Shown here: positions 18,486 through 31,570 of the stretch, piece after piece | How positions within the stretch are numbered: position 1 is the first letter of the stretch | Layout: the number at the start of each line of letters is the position of its first letter | From: Pseudomonas sp. MPC6 | GTDB lineage: Bacteria > Pseudomonadota > Gammaproteobacteria > Pseudomonadales > Pseudomonadaceae | Length of the DNA: 64,000 bases | Assembly: GCF_006094435.1 (NCBI RefSeq) | Contig: NZ_CP034783.1 | Span: 2,197,001 to 2,261,000 of the forward strand | Reading direction: 5' to 3' | Notes under the pieces: generated by a model | Database searches by the model: none | Seen by the model: the letters and a program-made list of their open reading frames with translations, nothing else | Told to the model about the DNA's origin: nothing | Translations under genes and position numbers: made by a program

Positions 18486-19928
18486 ATGTCAATTCACGTC
18501 AAGAACAACATCCATTGGGTCGGTCAGCGCGATTGGGAAGTGCGGGACTTTCATGGCACAGAATACAAATGCCACAAAGGCAGCAGTTACAACAGCTATC
18601 TGATCCGTGAAGAAAAGACCGTACTGATTGACACGGTTGATCACAGGTTCAGCCGGGAGTTCATACAGAACCTGGCGATGGAAATCGACCTGAACACGCT
18701 GGACTATATCGTCATCAATCATGCCGAAGAGGACCATGCGGGGGCGCTGACAGAGTTGATGTCGCTGATCCCGAATACGCCGATCTATTGCACCGCCAAT
18801 GGCGTGGACTCGATCAACGGTCATCACCATCATCCAGAGTGGAATTTCCACGTCGTACATACCGGCGACACTCTGGACGTCGGCAATGGCAAACAGTTGG
18901 TTTTCGTGGAAACCCCGATGCTGCATTGGCCGGACAGCATGATGACGTACATGACCGGCGATGCCGTACTGTTCAGTAACGACGCCTTTGGCCAACATTA
19001 CTGCGACGAACACCTGTTTAATGATGAAGTGGATCAAAACGAACTATTCGATCAGTGCCAACGCTACTACGCCAACATCCTCACGCCCTTCAGTCGTCTG
19101 GTCATTCCCAAGATTACCGAGATCCTCGGTTTCAATCTGCCGGTCGATATGATTGCAACCGCGCATGGTGTGGTGTGGCGTGATAATCCGACGCAGATTG
19201 TGCACCGCTATCTGGAATGGGCGGCGGACTATCAGGAGGACCGCATCACACTGTTTTACGACACCATGTCGAACAACACCCGCATGATGGCCGATGCCAT
19301 CGCACAAGGGATTCACGAAGGCGATCCGCGTGTGGCGGTGAAGATTTTCAACGTCGCGCGCCACGACAAGAATGAGATTCTGACCAACGTGTTCCGCTCA
19401 AAAGGTGTTCTGGTGGGCTCGTCCACCATGAACAACGTCATGATGCCGAAAGTCGCTGCCCTGCTGGAGGAAATAACCGGTCTGCGTTTTCGTAACAAAA
19501 AGGCTTCGGCGTTTGGCAGTTATGGCTGGAATGGTGGGGCGGTGGACCGTATCCAGACGCGTTTGATGGACGCTGGTTTTGAAACCACATTGGCGCTCAA
19601 AGCCAAGTGGCGGCCAGACGGTGACTCGCTTGAGGTTTGCCGGGCTCATGGCCGTGAAATCGCTCGGCAATGGGCGCTGCATCCATCGACTGACGCACAA
19701 ATCGCACGACCGGCAGCCGCTGCAACTGCCCAGGCAGAACCAAGCGCGGACAACGGCCCGCGCATGCAGTGCAGTGTCTGCCAATGGATTTACGACCCGG
19801 CGATTGGCGAGCCGATGCAGGATGTGCAGGCCGGTACGGCCTGGTGTGATGTGCCTGATTACTTCCTGTGCCCTGAATGTTCACTGGGTAAATCGGTATT
19901 CGATGAGCTTGCTTCGGAGGCGAAATGA
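18486..19928 (+). CDS. norV: Flavorubredoxin, anaerobic NO reductase
   Basis: 480 aa. The metallo-beta-lactamase-like diiron domain has HAEEDHAG near residue 79. The flavodoxin domain has FYDTMSNNT near residue 258. The C-terminal rubredoxin domain has CSVC and CPEC, separated from the core by an Ala/Pro linker. It reduces NO to N2O in the cytoplasm with electrons from NorW. It overlaps norW by four bases. Confidence 0.96.
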   Translation: MSIHVKNNIHWVGQRDWEVRDFHGTEYKCHKGSSYNSYLIREEKTVLIDTVDHRFSREFIQNLAMEIDLNTLDYIVINHAEEDHAGALTELMSLIPNTPIYCTANGVDSINGHHHHPEWNFHVVHTGDTLDVGNGKQLVFVETPMLHWPDSMMTYMTGDAVLFSNDAFGQHYCDEHLFNDEVDQNELFDQCQRYYANILTPFSRLVIPKITEILGFNLPVDMIATAHGVVWRDNPTQIVHRYLEWAADYQEDRITLFYDTMSNNTRMMADAIAQGIHEGDPRVAVKIFNVARHDKNEILTNVFRSKGVLVGSSTMNNVMMPKVAALLEEITGLRFRNKKASAFGSYGWNGGAVDRIQTRLMDAGFETTLALKAKWRPDGDSLEVCRAHGREIARQWALHPSTDAQIARPAAAATAQAEPSADNGPRMQCSVCQWIYDPAIGEPMQDVQAGTAWCDVPDYFLCPECSLGKSVFDELASEAK

Positions 19929-21058
19929 ACAAGGAAATCGTCATTGTGGGCTCCGGCTTCGCGGCTCGTCAGGTGGTCAAGAACTTGCGAAGGCTCGATG
20001 CAGCGGTGCCCATTCGGTTGATCGCTGCAGACAGTTGCGATGAGTACAACAAGCCCGACCTGAGTCACGTCATCAGTCTCAATCAGACAGCGGACGACAT
20101 GACTCGTCAGTCTGCGGCGGAGTTTGCCGAGATGTATCGGTTAACCCTGAATGCTGGTTGCCAGCTGACTGCAATTGATCGCGAAAACAAGTGTATCAGC
20201 GCCGGCAGCGAGGCATTCAGCTACGACAAACTGATTCTTGCCACGGGTGCGCAAGCCATCGTTCCGCCGATTCCCGGACGGGAGTGGATGGTGACTTTGA
20301 ACAGTCAGCAAGAATACCGTCATGCACAACATGCTCTGAGAGCGGCGGAGCGCGTACTGATCCTGGGGGCCGGCTTGATTGGCAGTGAACTGGCCATGGA
20401 TGTCAATCGTGCCGGAAAGCAAGTGGTACTGATGGATAAGTCCTGCAGCCTGCTGGCATCGTTGCTGCCTGTTGAGGTGAGTAGTCGCTTGCAGCATCGG
20501 TTATGCCAGATGGGTGTGGAAATGGTGTTCAACCAGGCTTTGGAATCCATTGAAAAGAGAGACGATAGCCTGTTGGCGACTTTGTCCACTGGCCGGCAAA
20601 TCTCCACCGATGTGATCATTGCCTCAATCGGATTGAAACCTGATACGACGTTAGCGGCGCAGGCTGGCCTACGGGTTGATCGTGGCATTGAAGTTGATGA
20701 ACGCATGTGCACCTCTGACCCACACATATTTGCCGTTGGCGATTGCGCGCAAATCCAGGGCAAGCTGCTGCCGTTTCTACAACCCATTCAGTTAAGCGCC
20801 ATGACCCTGGCGCGTAATGTGCTGGGTGGCAATGAGCAGGTGAAGTTCCCGGCGATGCTGGTGAAGATCAAGACCCCGGAAATGCCGCTGCACCTGGCCG
20901 GAGAAACCAACCGGAAGGACTTGCAATGGCAGATCAGCCTTGAGTCGCAGGGGCTGGTAGCCAAAGGTCTGGACATGGCAGGGCAGCTACGGGCGTTCGT
21001 CGTCAGTGAAGACCAAATGAAGCAGGCCTTTACATTACTACGGCAACTTTCGTTGTAA
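19925..21058 (+). CDS. norW: NADH:flavorubredoxin reductase
   Basis: 377 aa. FAD-binding [10 protein letters not shown] at the N-terminus, NAD-binding [15 protein letters not shown] near residue 141, and the second FAD motif FAVGDCAQI near residue 270. It reduces the rubredoxin domain of NorV. It is the second gene of the norVW operon; no hairpin terminator follows. Confidence 0.95.
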   Translation: MNKEIVIVGSGFAARQVVKNLRRLDAAVPIRLIAADSCDEYNKPDLSHVISLNQTADDMTRQSAAEFAEMYRLTLNAGCQLTAIDRENKCISAGSEAFSYDKLILATGAQAIVPPIPGREWMVTLNSQQEYRHAQHALRAAERVLILGAGLIGSELAMDVNRAGKQVVLMDKSCSLLASLLPVEVSSRLQHRLCQMGVEMVFNQALESIEKRDDSLLATLSTGRQISTDVIIASIGLKPDTTLAAQAGLRVDRGIEVDERMCTSDPHIFAVGDCAQIQGKLLPFLQPIQLSAMTLARNVLGGNEQVKFPAMLVKIKTPEMPLHLAGETNRKDLQWQISLESQGLVAKGLDMAGQLRAFVVSEDQMKQAFTLLRQLSL

Positions 21059-21313
21059 ATTAAATTGGCAGAACTCACCCGGATCGACCAGTCGCGCTGT
21101 GTGTTTTGTTCTTCCTAGACTTATTGTCGGCGCCAAGTCTGCAATCGCCAGATCGGTTTTGAGTAATTGACGTTAGACCGTTTTGCCGAACTAAAGCCGG
21201 AGTTGTGTGATCGCGACTTGTATATCGTGCAACCCGGCCTCGACCTGCGTTGGCATGGATTGCAGCAACACAACACGGGTTCGCAATTCCGGAGAGCGCT
21301 GGGTGCAACAGCC

Positions 21314-22768
21314 CTATGACGGCGTCCGCGTCTCTGTCGCCGCGTACGCTGGAAAAGACAGCATCGACTCGGTTGGCGAATGCTCGTAGGTTGAGGACAG
21401 CACTGCACTGAGGCGATCGCCCAAGAGGTTCCAGGCGCGTTTCTTCTCTTCGGCATAGTCGTGATGCAGGTAGTGGCGCCTCACCCGGGAGCCAGCTAGC
21501 ACATGGTTTTGGCAGCGGTCGATGACGTCCAGGCTGACCCCCAAAGCCTGCATCATGGTTGCGCCGGTGCGGCGCAGGTCATGCGGCGTCCAGTCGCCGT
21601 TTTGGCCGTCGGCCAGGACCAGAGTGTCGTCATGACGCCGTCTGGAGAGAGCCTTACGTTTTTTGAACCGGGCCTGGCGATCGCCGACCTGTTTACTCAC
21701 CACCTTTACGTCCACATGCCCATCATCCTGCTTGTTCGGAAAGCACCACTGGGAGTCTCCCGTCAGGGTCTTGAGTTCCTGAAAGAAATGCAGGGCGAAG
21801 GGGGAGAGGAAGACATGGTGGTCCTGTTTCTTGCCGCGAGTGCCTTTGACGTTTTCGCTGGGGAGGAACCACGTCTGCCGCTCCAGATCGACATTTTTCC
21901 ATTCGGCCTGGAGCAACTCGCCGATCCGGCACAAGGTGCCCAGGCTGATCCAGAGCGCGATCTGCGTTTCCTTCTTTAGCGGCCGAATGCCGTCGTATTT
22001 TTGGCCTGCGGGGAGAGCGTTGTAATCGGCGGTCATTTGCTGGAAGCGGTTGTGCAGTTCCAACAGCTCAGCCGGCGAAAGGATGCGGCTTCTTTCCGGT
22101 TCGTAGTCGGCAGGGATCAAGGGGGAGATGTCGACCAGCTCAGTTGGATCACCCTCGATCAATAAGGTCCGCCAAGGTTGGCGCTTTCTGGCCCAGCTAA
22201 ACATCTGGGTAAGGTCGGCGAAGAAGCTGATGGCTTGCCGGTAAGCGCCGCGGTTGAGCACGGCCCGGATCAGAGCGCGAACATCGTGTTCGGAAACATT
22301 GTTCACCGCTGTCCTACCGAGTGCCGGGTATAGGTCCTTGTTAAAACGGCGCTGCAGCTCGGCATTGCCGTCTTTACGCGCGACGCCATCCAACAGCCAG
22401 GCCTTGGCCAGATCCTGGACGGTCAGCGTTTGCACCTTGATCGTTTTTACTTGTTCGGCCTCTACGTTAGCCGCGGCGTATGCCTGTGCCTTGGCGGTTT
22501 TCTTTTGCTCGTTGGGATTGATCTGCTCATCGATGAGCGCCCTGGCCTGGTTACGCGCCTTGCGGATGTCCGTCAGGGATTTGCGTGGCCAGGACCCACA
22601 GGCGTACTCTTTGTTCTGGTCGCCCCACCGATAGCGATAGAAAAAGCTGACCGACACGCCGTCCTTGCGCGCGGAAATTCGACCGGCGAGATTGCCATCC
22701 TCCCGGAGGATTCGGCCTGCATCGTTGGCGGTCAGCGACTCGAGTTCTTTGATGGTGATTTTGGCCAT
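21314..22768 (-). CDS. Tyrosine integrase of the tRNA-Pro island
   Basis: About 484 aa from the ATG at 22768; an upstream ATG at 22798 is also possible. The N-terminal arm-binding and core regions precede a catalytic domain with the first arginine in CRIGELL, the HDLRRTGA box, and the nucleophile tyrosine in HHDYAEE. It reads away from a tRNA-Pro 3' half lying 160 bp upstream, the usual layout of an island integrase beside its att site. A near-identical broken copy is at 63140-64000. Confidence 0.93.
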   Translation of the reverse strand: MAKITIKELESLTANDAGRILREDGNLAGRISARKDGVSVSFFYRYRWGDQNKEYACGSWPRKSLTDIRKARNQARALIDEQINPNEQKKTAKAQAYAAANVEAEQVKTIKVQTLTVQDLAKAWLLDGVARKDGNAELQRRFNKDLYPALGRTAVNNVSEHDVRALIRAVLNRGAYRQAISFFADLTQMFSWARKRQPWRTLLIEGDPTELVDISPLIPADYEPERSRILSPAELLELHNRFQQMTADYNALPAGQKYDGIRPLKKETQIALWISLGTLCRIGELLQAEWKNVDLERQTWFLPSENVKGTRGKKQDHHVFLSPFALHFFQELKTLTGDSQWCFPNKQDDGHVDVKVVSKQVGDRQARFKKRKALSRRRHDDTLVLADGQNGDWTPHDLRRTGATMMQALGVSLDVIDRCQNHVLAGSRVRRHYLHHDYAEEKKRAWNLLGDRLSAVLSSTYEHSPTESMLSFPAYAATETRTPS

Positions 22769-22928
22769 AAAATGGGTTCCCCCTACTTTTACCCCCACAA
22801 AAACGTCGGCTCTTGATGGACGTTACTGGACTCTCGTAGAGCAGAACACCGCTGGAGCTCAAGTAAATACTAGCTTAGAAAAATCCAGAGTAAAATTTTG
22901 GAAGCTTTCAAGAAGTATGAAAAAGGAG

Positions 22929-22973
22929 ATGGGGTGCTAGGGGTCGAGTGTTCGAATCACTCCGTCCCGACCA
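22929..22973 (+). other. tRNA-Pro 3' half, probable attachment site
   Basis: The stretch contains an anticodon-loop-like ATGGGGT, a perfect T-arm (GAGTG-TTCGAAT-CACTC), an acceptor strand CGTCCCGA and CCA. It fits the 3' half of a proline tRNA with GGG anticodon. The 5' half is not present upstream. A 3' tRNA half next to an integrase is what island integration leaves behind. The tRNA identity is from memory of the sequence. Confidence 0.7.
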
Positions 22974-22987
22974 TTTATTCTTTAAGA

Positions 22988-23020
22988 AATCCAGTCACTT
23001 AGCGGTGGCTGGATTTTTTT
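22988..23020 (+). terminator. Terminator following the tRNA-Pro remnant
   Basis: AATCCAGTCAC pairs with GTGGCTGGATT (one mismatch), followed by a run of seven T. It probably is the native tRNA terminator carried along with the att site. Confidence 0.8.
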
Positions 23021-23157
23021 ATGGCCTACCGTTTTTTCGAGATCTTGATTTTTGCCCCACTTTTTGCCCCGCCGCGAGTTTTTCCAGATTTTGGCGTGTG
23101 CTGCTTGGCACAGCTGTATGAGCTGTTAAGAACCGCTCAGGGACCTGAACCTGATTG

Positions 23158-23330
23158 GTTGGGGGCTAGGTGAGTTACCTGCTGAAAGAAAAGACTTGGG
23201 TCTCACGCGCATCCTGAAAGTGGATCGCTTGCGAATACGTGGCGTGAATGGCGCATCCGATGAGTTCACGCTGACTGCCGCGTACAGAACCTGCGACGGC
23301 TGGCGAAACTTACTCTCAAGGGCCACCGCT
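23158..23330 (+). pseudogene. Transposase C-terminal fragment
   Basis: One frame reads LGLTRILKVDRLRIRG and GASDEFTLTAA, then shifts by one to QNLRRLAKLTLKG. This resembles the C-terminus of IS1182/IS5-type DDE transposases. The rest of the gene is absent. Confidence 0.5.
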
Positions 23331-25682
<2,352 letters not shown>

Positions 25683-25686
<4 letters not shown>

Positions 25687-26024
25687 AACCGGACCCCAAG
25701 CGCACGCCTGTCGAGCAAACGCTAGCTGAACAGGTCGGCGCCAAGGCGGCCCGCAAACTCAAGGCGCGCCGCAGGGACACTCCAGGGGTGTGGTTTGGCT
25801 TGGGCATGATGGGTTTGATTGGTTGGTCGGTGGTCGTGCCAACGTTGCTTGGTGCGGCCCTCGGACTTTGGCTTGATCGGCACCATCCCGGCGGTCGCTC
25901 CTGGACGCTGGCGCTTCTGGTGGCGGGACTCACCATCGGTTGCCTTAACGCTTGGCACTGGGTGGCAAAGGAAGACCAGGCCATGCACGACGAACGTGAT
26001 GAAAAGGAGCGGGGCGATGATTGA
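25683..26024 (+). CDS. atpI: AtpI/AtpQ-like membrane protein of the N-type ATPase
   Basis: 113 aa with two helices (about residues 40-62 and 72-92), FGLGMMG and LDRHHPGG between them. N-ATPase operons carry this AtpI-type protein. AtpI-type proteins are thought to help c-ring assembly or ion handling. It overlaps atpC by four bases and atpR by eight. Confidence 0.8.
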
Positions 26025-26343
26025 TCATGGTAGTTGGGTGCTGGTATGGGTGGCCGTGCTGTTGGTGGGAGCCGCGTTGGGGGGCATTTTTTTCGCCGGA
26101 CTGTGGTGGACCGTGCGCCGCGGCGCTTCGTCGCCGACACCGGCACGCTGGTTTCTTGCCAGCCTGATACTGCGAACCGCTATCGTGTTGTTTGGCTTTT
26201 ATCTTGTCGGTGCCGGGCAACCGCTGCGGCTGGGTCTATGCATGCTGGGTTTTCTACTCGCACGCGTGATCGTCTTGCGTGCCACACAACCGACTGCGGC
26301 CGCGTTGGTGGTGCCAACATCCGGACCGCCACCATGCGCCTGA
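26017..26343 (+). CDS. atpR: AtpR-like membrane protein of the N-type ATPase
   Basis: 108 aa from the ATG at 26017, three hydrophobic helices. Placed between atpI and atpB, where N-ATPase operons carry atpR, a subunit thought to interact with the c-ring. It overlaps atpB by ten bases. Confidence 0.75.
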   Translation: MIDHGSWVLVWVAVLLVGAALGGIFFAGLWWTVRRGASSPTPARWFLASLILRTAIVLFGFYLVGAGQPLRLGLCMLGFLLARVIVLRATQPTAAALVVPTSGPPPCA

Positions 26344-27035
26344 CCCCTGATGCCTGGATTTTTTGGCAATACGGCTTCTTCAAGCTCAATGCCACCATCG
26401 TGTTCACTTGGGCCCTGATGACCGTGCTGGTGTTGGGCGCAGCGCTGATCACGCGTCGCCTCTCCACCGGTCATCAACGGTCACGTTGGCAGAACCTGCT
26501 GGAGATCGTGGTGACGGCGATTGTCGGACAGATCAAAGACGTTGGCCTGCAGCAGCCTCTTCGCTACCTGAGCTTTCTCGGCACGTTGTTCCTGTTCATT
26601 GCTGCGGCGGCGTTGGCCACGGTGATTCCGGGTTACGAGCCTCCCACCGCGTCGCTGTCGACTACCGTAGCGCTGGCCCTGTGCGTGCTGGTAGCGGTAC
26701 CGCTGTTCGGCATCTGGGGGCAGGGACTGGCGGGGTACCTGAAGTCTTATATGCAACCGACGCCGATCATGTTGCCTTTCAACCTCATCAGTGAGGTGTC
26801 GCGTACGCTGGCGCTGGCTGTGCGTCTGTTTGGCAACATGATGAGCGGCGCGATGATCATCGCCATCCTGTTGTCCATAACGCCGTTTGTCTTCCCGATC
26901 CTGATGACGGTGCTGGGCTTACTCACCGGCATGGTGCAGGCCTACATCTTTACCATCCTTGCGGCGGTATACATCGCCGCCGCCACGCGCACCAGCAAAG
27001 CGGCCAACAACCCTTCATCGACGTCGGACACCTGA
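26334..27035 (+). CDS. atpB: F0 a subunit of the N-type ATPase
   Basis: 233 aa from the ATG at 26334. The helix with the essential arginine reads LALAVRLFGNMMSG. It forms the ion path against the c-ring. It is followed by a 42-bp gap and then atpE. Confidence 0.92.
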   Translation: MRLTPDAWIFWQYGFFKLNATIVFTWALMTVLVLGAALITRRLSTGHQRSRWQNLLEIVVTAIVGQIKDVGLQQPLRYLSFLGTLFLFIAAAALATVIPGYEPPTASLSTTVALALCVLVAVPLFGIWGQGLAGYLKSYMQPTPIMLPFNLISEVSRTLALAVRLFGNMMSGAMIIAILLSITPFVFPILMTVLGLLTGMVQAYIFTILAAVYIAAATRTSKAANNPSSTSDT

Positions 27036-27077
27036 GCGGCTATACCGTTATCTGTCAATACACATAGAGGCACGCCT

Positions 27078-27368
27078 ATGGACTCTCTCACCTGGATCGC
27101 CGTCACCTCCATCGTCATGGCGGGCCTGACTACCGGCTTCGGTACGATGGGGCCTGCGTTGGCCGAGGGCAGGGCTGTTGCCACCGCGCTCAGCTCTTTG
27201 GCCCAGCAGCCTGACGCGTCGGCCACCATCACCCGTACGCTGTTCGTCGGTCTGGCAATGATTGAGTCAACGGCGATTTATTGCTTTGTCGTGTCGATGA
27301 TTTTGATCTTCGCCAATCCTTTCTGGAATGCCGCTGTCACCGCAGCGACCCAAGCGGCAGGAAAGTAA
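27078..27368 (+). CDS. atpE: F0 c subunit with Na+-type ligands
   Basis: 96 aa, two helices. The ion site in helix 2 reads E63-S64-T65 with Y68 (IESTAIY), and helix 1 has an extra glutamate at residue 30 (GPALAEG). E, S, T and Y at these places are the known Na+ ligand set of Ilyobacter c subunits, so Na+ coupling is the better prediction. Experiments would be needed to exclude H+. Confidence 0.9.
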   Translation: MDSLTWIAVTSIVMAGLTTGFGTMGPALAEGRAVATALSSLAQQPDASATITRTLFVGLAMIESTAIYCFVVSMILIFANPFWNAAVTAATQAAGK

Positions 27369-27371
27369 ATC

Positions 27372-28145
27372 GTGCTAATCGACTGGTTCACTGTCGGTGC
27401 GCAGTTGCTGAACTTCCTCATTCTGGTGTGGTTGATGAAGCGCTTTTTGTACCAACCCGTACTGAACGCTATCGCTGCGCGAGAGGCGAAAATAGCAGCC
27501 GAACTCAAAGACGCCGCCGAAACCAAGGCCAAGGCCCATCAGCAGCAGGACGAGTTCGATAAGAAGAACCAGTCCTTTGACGAGCAGCGGGCAGCGTTGC
27601 TGAGGAAGGCCACTGATGAAGCAAATGATCAGCGTGTGCGGCTGCTGGCCGAGGCTCGTCAAACGGCCGATTCTGCAAGCGAAATGAGAGCAAAAGCACT
27701 GGTGATCGAGAGACAGCATCTGCATGCCGATTTCGTCCGTCACACGCAACAACAGGTCTACGACATTTCACGCCGGGTGCTCAGTGACTTGGCATCGGTT
27801 AGCCTTGAGCAGCAGGCTTGCGAAGTCTTCATCCAGCGCCTGCGGGCTCTCGACGGCACCGCGCTGGACGAGTTGGCCGCCGGGCTCAAGGCCGGGTCTG
27901 ATGACGATCCGGCTCGGTTGCGCAGCGCATTCGAATTGCCGGTGGCGCAACGTACCTTGATCCAGGCTGCTCTGGATGAGTTTTTCGGGCAGGCGATTGC
28001 ACTCAAGTTCGAGACAGCTCCTGAGCTGGTCAGCGGTATCGAACTCAGCTTTCAGGGGCTTAAGCTGGCCTGGAGCATTTCTGACTACCTCGATGCTCTG
28101 TCATCGGCCGTGAACGAACAACTGCGCTCAACGGACCGTACATGA
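27372..28145 (+). CDS. atpF: F0 b subunit with a delta-like C-terminal domain
   Basis: 257 aa from a GTG at 27372, about 100 residues longer than ordinary b. The N-terminal anchor and long charged helix (residues about 30-130) are typical b. The C-terminal part has [13 protein letters not shown] and [13 protein letters not shown], resembling the delta subunit end. The operon has no separate delta gene, so this subunit probably does both jobs. It overlaps atpA by four bases. Confidence 0.85.
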   Translation: MLIDWFTVGAQLLNFLILVWLMKRFLYQPVLNAIAAREAKIAAELKDAAETKAKAHQQQDEFDKKNQSFDEQRAALLRKATDEANDQRVRLLAEARQTADSASEMRAKALVIERQHLHADFVRHTQQQVYDISRRVLSDLASVSLEQQACEVFIQRLRALDGTALDELAAGLKAGSDDDPARLRSAFELPVAQRTLIQAALDEFFGQAIALKFETAPELVSGIELSFQGLKLAWSISDYLDALSSAVNEQLRSTDRT

Positions 28146-29719
28146 CGAAGACCACGTCGGTAGAACCAACGCTGCAAAGCGCCCTGGAAAATGCGTTCGC
28201 CAGCATCAGTCAGCGACTCCAGGCCTTCAAGCCGCAACTGGCACTGCACGAGGTAGGCACGGTCGTCAGCGTCTCCACTGGCATTGCCCGTGTCCATGGT
28301 TTACCGCACTTGGGTTTCGAGGAATTACTTCTGTTTTCCGGTGGCTTGTCGGGCATCGCGTTCAATCTGGACGAGGAGGGCGTCGATGTAGTGCTGCTGG
28401 GCGATTATGCCCACCTGCGCGCCGGTCAGGAGGTGCGGCGTACCGGCCGGGTGATGGACGTAGCCGTGGGCGATGCGCTGTTGGGCCGAGTGATTGACCC
28501 GCTCGGCCGGCCGCTTGACGGCGGTGCAAAGGTGGCGACCCAAGAGCGCCTGCCCATCGAACGGCCGGCCGCCGACATCATGGACCGTGCACCTGTGACT
28601 GAGCCATTGCAAAGCGGGCTTAAAGTCATCGACGCACTGATCCCGATCGGTCGGGGGCAGCGCGAACTGATCCTGGGCGACCGCCAGACCGGTAAGACAG
28701 CGATCGCCATTGACACCATCTTCAATCAGCGTGACAAGAACGTGTTGTGCGTGTACTGCGCCATCGGCCAGCGAGCATCGGCAGTGGCCAAGACGGTGGC
28801 CAACCTGCGCGAGAAGGGGGCAATGGCCTATACCGTGGTGGTGGTAGCCGAAGGCAACGAGGCGCCCGGACTGTCCTACATCGCACCGTATGCAGCCACC
28901 AGCATTGCCGAGTACTTCATGGAGGCAGGCCGCGACGTGCTGATTGTCTACGATGACCTGACTCACCACGCGCGGGCCTACCGCGAACTGTCGCTGCTAC
29001 TGCGTCGGCCGCCAGGCCGTGAGGCCTTTCCGGGCGATATTTTTTACATCCATTCGCGCATGCTGGAGCGCTCCACCCATCTGAATGACGAGCGCGGGGG
29101 GGGTTCAATGACGGCACTGCCCATCATCGAAACCGAAGCCCAGAATATATCGGCCTACATCCCGACCAATCTAATCTCCATTACCGACGGGCAGATTGTG
29201 CTATCGCCATCGCTGTTTGAACTGGGTGTGCTGCCGGCGATTGATGTCGGGCAGTCTGTCTCGCGAGTGGGTGGCAAGGCGCAGCGATCGGCCTATCGAG
29301 CGGTAGCAGGCGACCTCAAGCTAGCCTATGCGCAATTCGAGGAGCTGGAGACCTTTGCGCGCTTCGGTGCCCGACTGGATCAAGAGACACGACAGTCAAT
29401 CGATCACGGAAAGCGTATCCGCGCCTGCCTGGGCCAGTCGGAATTCTCGCCGGTGACGATGCTCGCGCAGATCGCCATCTTGCTTGCATTGAATGCGGCA
29501 CTTTTCGACTCGGTACCGCTTGATCGCATGGCTGCTGCACAGCATGCCGTGGAGGAAGCTGCCAATGGACTCCCGGATGACGTGGGCAAGCGACTGGCAG
29601 ATGTCGGCAAGATGAGCGACACCGATCGTGAGCGGGTCACCGAAGCCGCGCGTCATGCCCTTGCGGTGTTTTTGGCGACGCCCGAGACTGGGGCCGTGAC
29701 TGATACCAAGGAAACCTGA
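28142..29719 (+). CDS. atpA: F1 alpha subunit of the N-type ATPase
   Basis: 525 aa. P-loop GDRQTGKT near residue 180 is intact, and the alpha signature [20 protein letters not shown] is present. Overlaps both neighbours. Confidence 0.95.
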   Translation: MTKTTSVEPTLQSALENAFASISQRLQAFKPQLALHEVGTVVSVSTGIARVHGLPHLGFEELLLFSGGLSGIAFNLDEEGVDVVLLGDYAHLRAGQEVRRTGRVMDVAVGDALLGRVIDPLGRPLDGGAKVATQERLPIERPAADIMDRAPVTEPLQSGLKVIDALIPIGRGQRELILGDRQTGKTAIAIDTIFNQRDKNVLCVYCAIGQRASAVAKTVANLREKGAMAYTVVVVAEGNEAPGLSYIAPYAATSIAEYFMEAGRDVLIVYDDLTHHARAYRELSLLLRRPPGREAFPGDIFYIHSRMLERSTHLNDERGGGSMTALPIIETEAQNISAYIPTNLISITDGQIVLSPSLFELGVLPAIDVGQSVSRVGGKAQRSAYRAVAGDLKLAYAQFEELETFARFGARLDQETRQSIDHGKRIRACLGQSEFSPVTMLAQIAILLALNAALFDSVPLDRMAAAQHAVEEAANGLPDDVGKRLADVGKMSDTDRERVTEAARHALAVFLATPETGAVTDTKET

Positions 29720-30633
29720 TGGCCGTCACCATCACCTCGTTGCGCCGCCAGATCAGTAGCGCAGCAGATCTTAAGTCCGTGGTAGGGGTCATGAAAGCCT
29801 CGGCCGCCTCAGCGATCGGGCAGTACGAACGATCAGTGGCGGCACTCGCCGACTACGCGCGCACGGTTGAACTGGGGTTGGGTGTGTGTCTGCGTTCGGT
29901 CGATCCTGGTGGGGCACGCATTCAGTCCTCCCCGACGCGCGTCGATGACATTGTGGTGCACGCCGTTGTATTTGGCTCTGATCAAGGGCTGGTAGGTCGG
30001 TTCAATGAGGAGGTGGTCGACTACGCGATGGCGCAGGTCGCGTCTTCCTCGGTGAAGGTTTGGGCGGTCGGCGAGCGCGTGTATGAACGACTGCTCGATG
30101 CCGGTATGGCGCTCGAAGGCTCATTTGCCGTTCCCGGATCGGTAGAACAAATCACGCAACTCGTCGGACAGATTCTGCAAAAAGTACCGATCCCGGAAAG
30201 CGCAGCAGTGGGTGAGCAGCATAGCGCAACGCTGATCCTTTTCTATAACCGTCCGACTGGCAAAGGTTATAACCCCGTGAGTCAGCGACTCCTGCCTCTG
30301 GACGACCGTTGGCAACGCGGACTGGCTAAGCATCCCTGGCCCACGAGTCAACGGCCCGAAGTCCTGAGCGCAAACAAGCAGACGCTGCGTGCCTTCATCC
30401 GCGAGCACCTGTTCGTCTCGCTGTTTCGTGCCAGTGCCGAGTCGTTGGCCAGTGAAAACGCCAGCCGTCTCGCCGCGATGCAGCGCGCAGACCGCAACAT
30501 CGGCGAGCTTCTGGAAGACCTCTACGCCACCTATCACCGTTTACGCCAAGCCGGCATCGACGAGGAGCTTTTCGACGTGATCTCCGGTTTTGACGCCTTG
30601 TCGTCGAACGCCGATACAGGCCCTCAACGCTGA
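29719..30633 (+). CDS. atpG: F1 gamma subunit of the N-type ATPase
   Basis: 304 aa. N-terminal coiled-coil (residues about 1-55) and C-terminal coiled-coil (about 230-285) with the conserved middle GSDQGLVGRFN. It is the last gene of the operon; its start overlaps the atpA stop. Confidence 0.9.
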   Translation: MAVTITSLRRQISSAADLKSVVGVMKASAASAIGQYERSVAALADYARTVELGLGVCLRSVDPGGARIQSSPTRVDDIVVHAVVFGSDQGLVGRFNEEVVDYAMAQVASSSVKVWAVGERVYERLLDAGMALEGSFAVPGSVEQITQLVGQILQKVPIPESAAVGEQHSATLILFYNRPTGKGYNPVSQRLLPLDDRWQRGLAKHPWPTSQRPEVLSANKQTLRAFIREHLFVSLFRASAESLASENASRLAAMQRADRNIGELLEDLYATYHRLRQAGIDEELFDVISGFDALSSNADTGPQR

Positions 30634-30753
30634 ACGCACTGTGTGTGGTATCGAACAGACAGCCCAAGGTACGGCTTTCAGAATGAGGGCAGATGTTCTG
30701 CCAACCCACGCGGTTGAAATAGTGGCTGGCGATAACCTATTGAGGCAATTCCC

Positions 30754-31011
30754 ATGACCCAGCCGAAATCTGCCGTTTACCAATACATCGTCAGGGAGCT
30801 CGCACCCACCGAACACGCGTTGGACGAAGCCCCGGTCTCGATCGTTTGCGAGCCGGTCAACGTGCCAGGCAGCCCAAGTGCACATGGCAGAATAACAATG
30901 CATCTTGAGGCGGGCACAACTCTTGAAGAAGCGCAGGCCATCGCGAAAACGCTCCAGTCCAAGGTCAAGGGGCTGTTTCATCTGAAAGCTTCGGCGGATG
31001 AGTCAATTTAG
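30754..31011 (+). CDS. Small acidic protein downstream of the ATPase
   Basis: 85 aa, soluble, no recognised domain; it has a helix-like EEAQAIAKTLQSKVKG segment. It starts 120 bp after atpG, and no ribosome binding site stands out. It may be an independent gene of unknown role. Confidence 0.45.
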   Translation: MTQPKSAVYQYIVRELAPTEHALDEAPVSIVCEPVNVPGSPSAHGRITMHLEAGTTLEEAQAIAKTLQSKVKGLFHLKASADESI

Positions 31012-31570
31012 TTTGAGTTTAGCGACCGGGCTATCGTGAATGAAGCCTGGAGGTGCGTATCGAGAGCGGTACTTTATTGATGTTTTTGCCGCTGCGCCTG
31101 CGTTACCTGGCATGCGTATGGCGGGCGTAGCCTATCTTCCGCGTCAGGCGCTAACGCCAGCAAGATGTTACTCATCACTCTGCTCGCGCTCGGCTTGCCA
31201 GACGCCGGCCTCCGGCGGCTACTGATCGCAACTGAGGTGGTCTCCTTGTGAGGGTGAACCAGGTCGAATCACCTCTGCAATCGATCCATGAATCTGCATG
31301 AGCGAGGTCCTGCAAGCCCGAGTAAAGATTTCGCAATGCAGGGCTAAAGTCTCTGATTCTGACGTTAGATTAGCGTTTGCAGTCTAGAACCGTTCCAGCG
31401 ACAAAAGGTCAGATTGACCCAAAAGGATAAGTGGAATTGTGTGTTCGAAGATCGTCGGATTGCAGGGCAGACCGGTCACGACAGTTCCTTGCTACAGCAT
31501 GCCAGCGTACGAGCGCAGAAGCGCTCGCCGGGTTAATACAATGCCGAGTTCACGCTCATGAAAGATCTTT
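31012..31570. other. Gene-poor stretch between ATPase and carbon module
   Basis: Only short, contradictory frames. No terminator hairpin with a T-run and no FNR-type box were found. Confidence 0.4.

Noticed and set aside
22929..22973. Complete tRNA gene
   Set aside because: Only the 3' half (anticodon loop to CCA) is present; it is an att remnant and not a tRNA gene.
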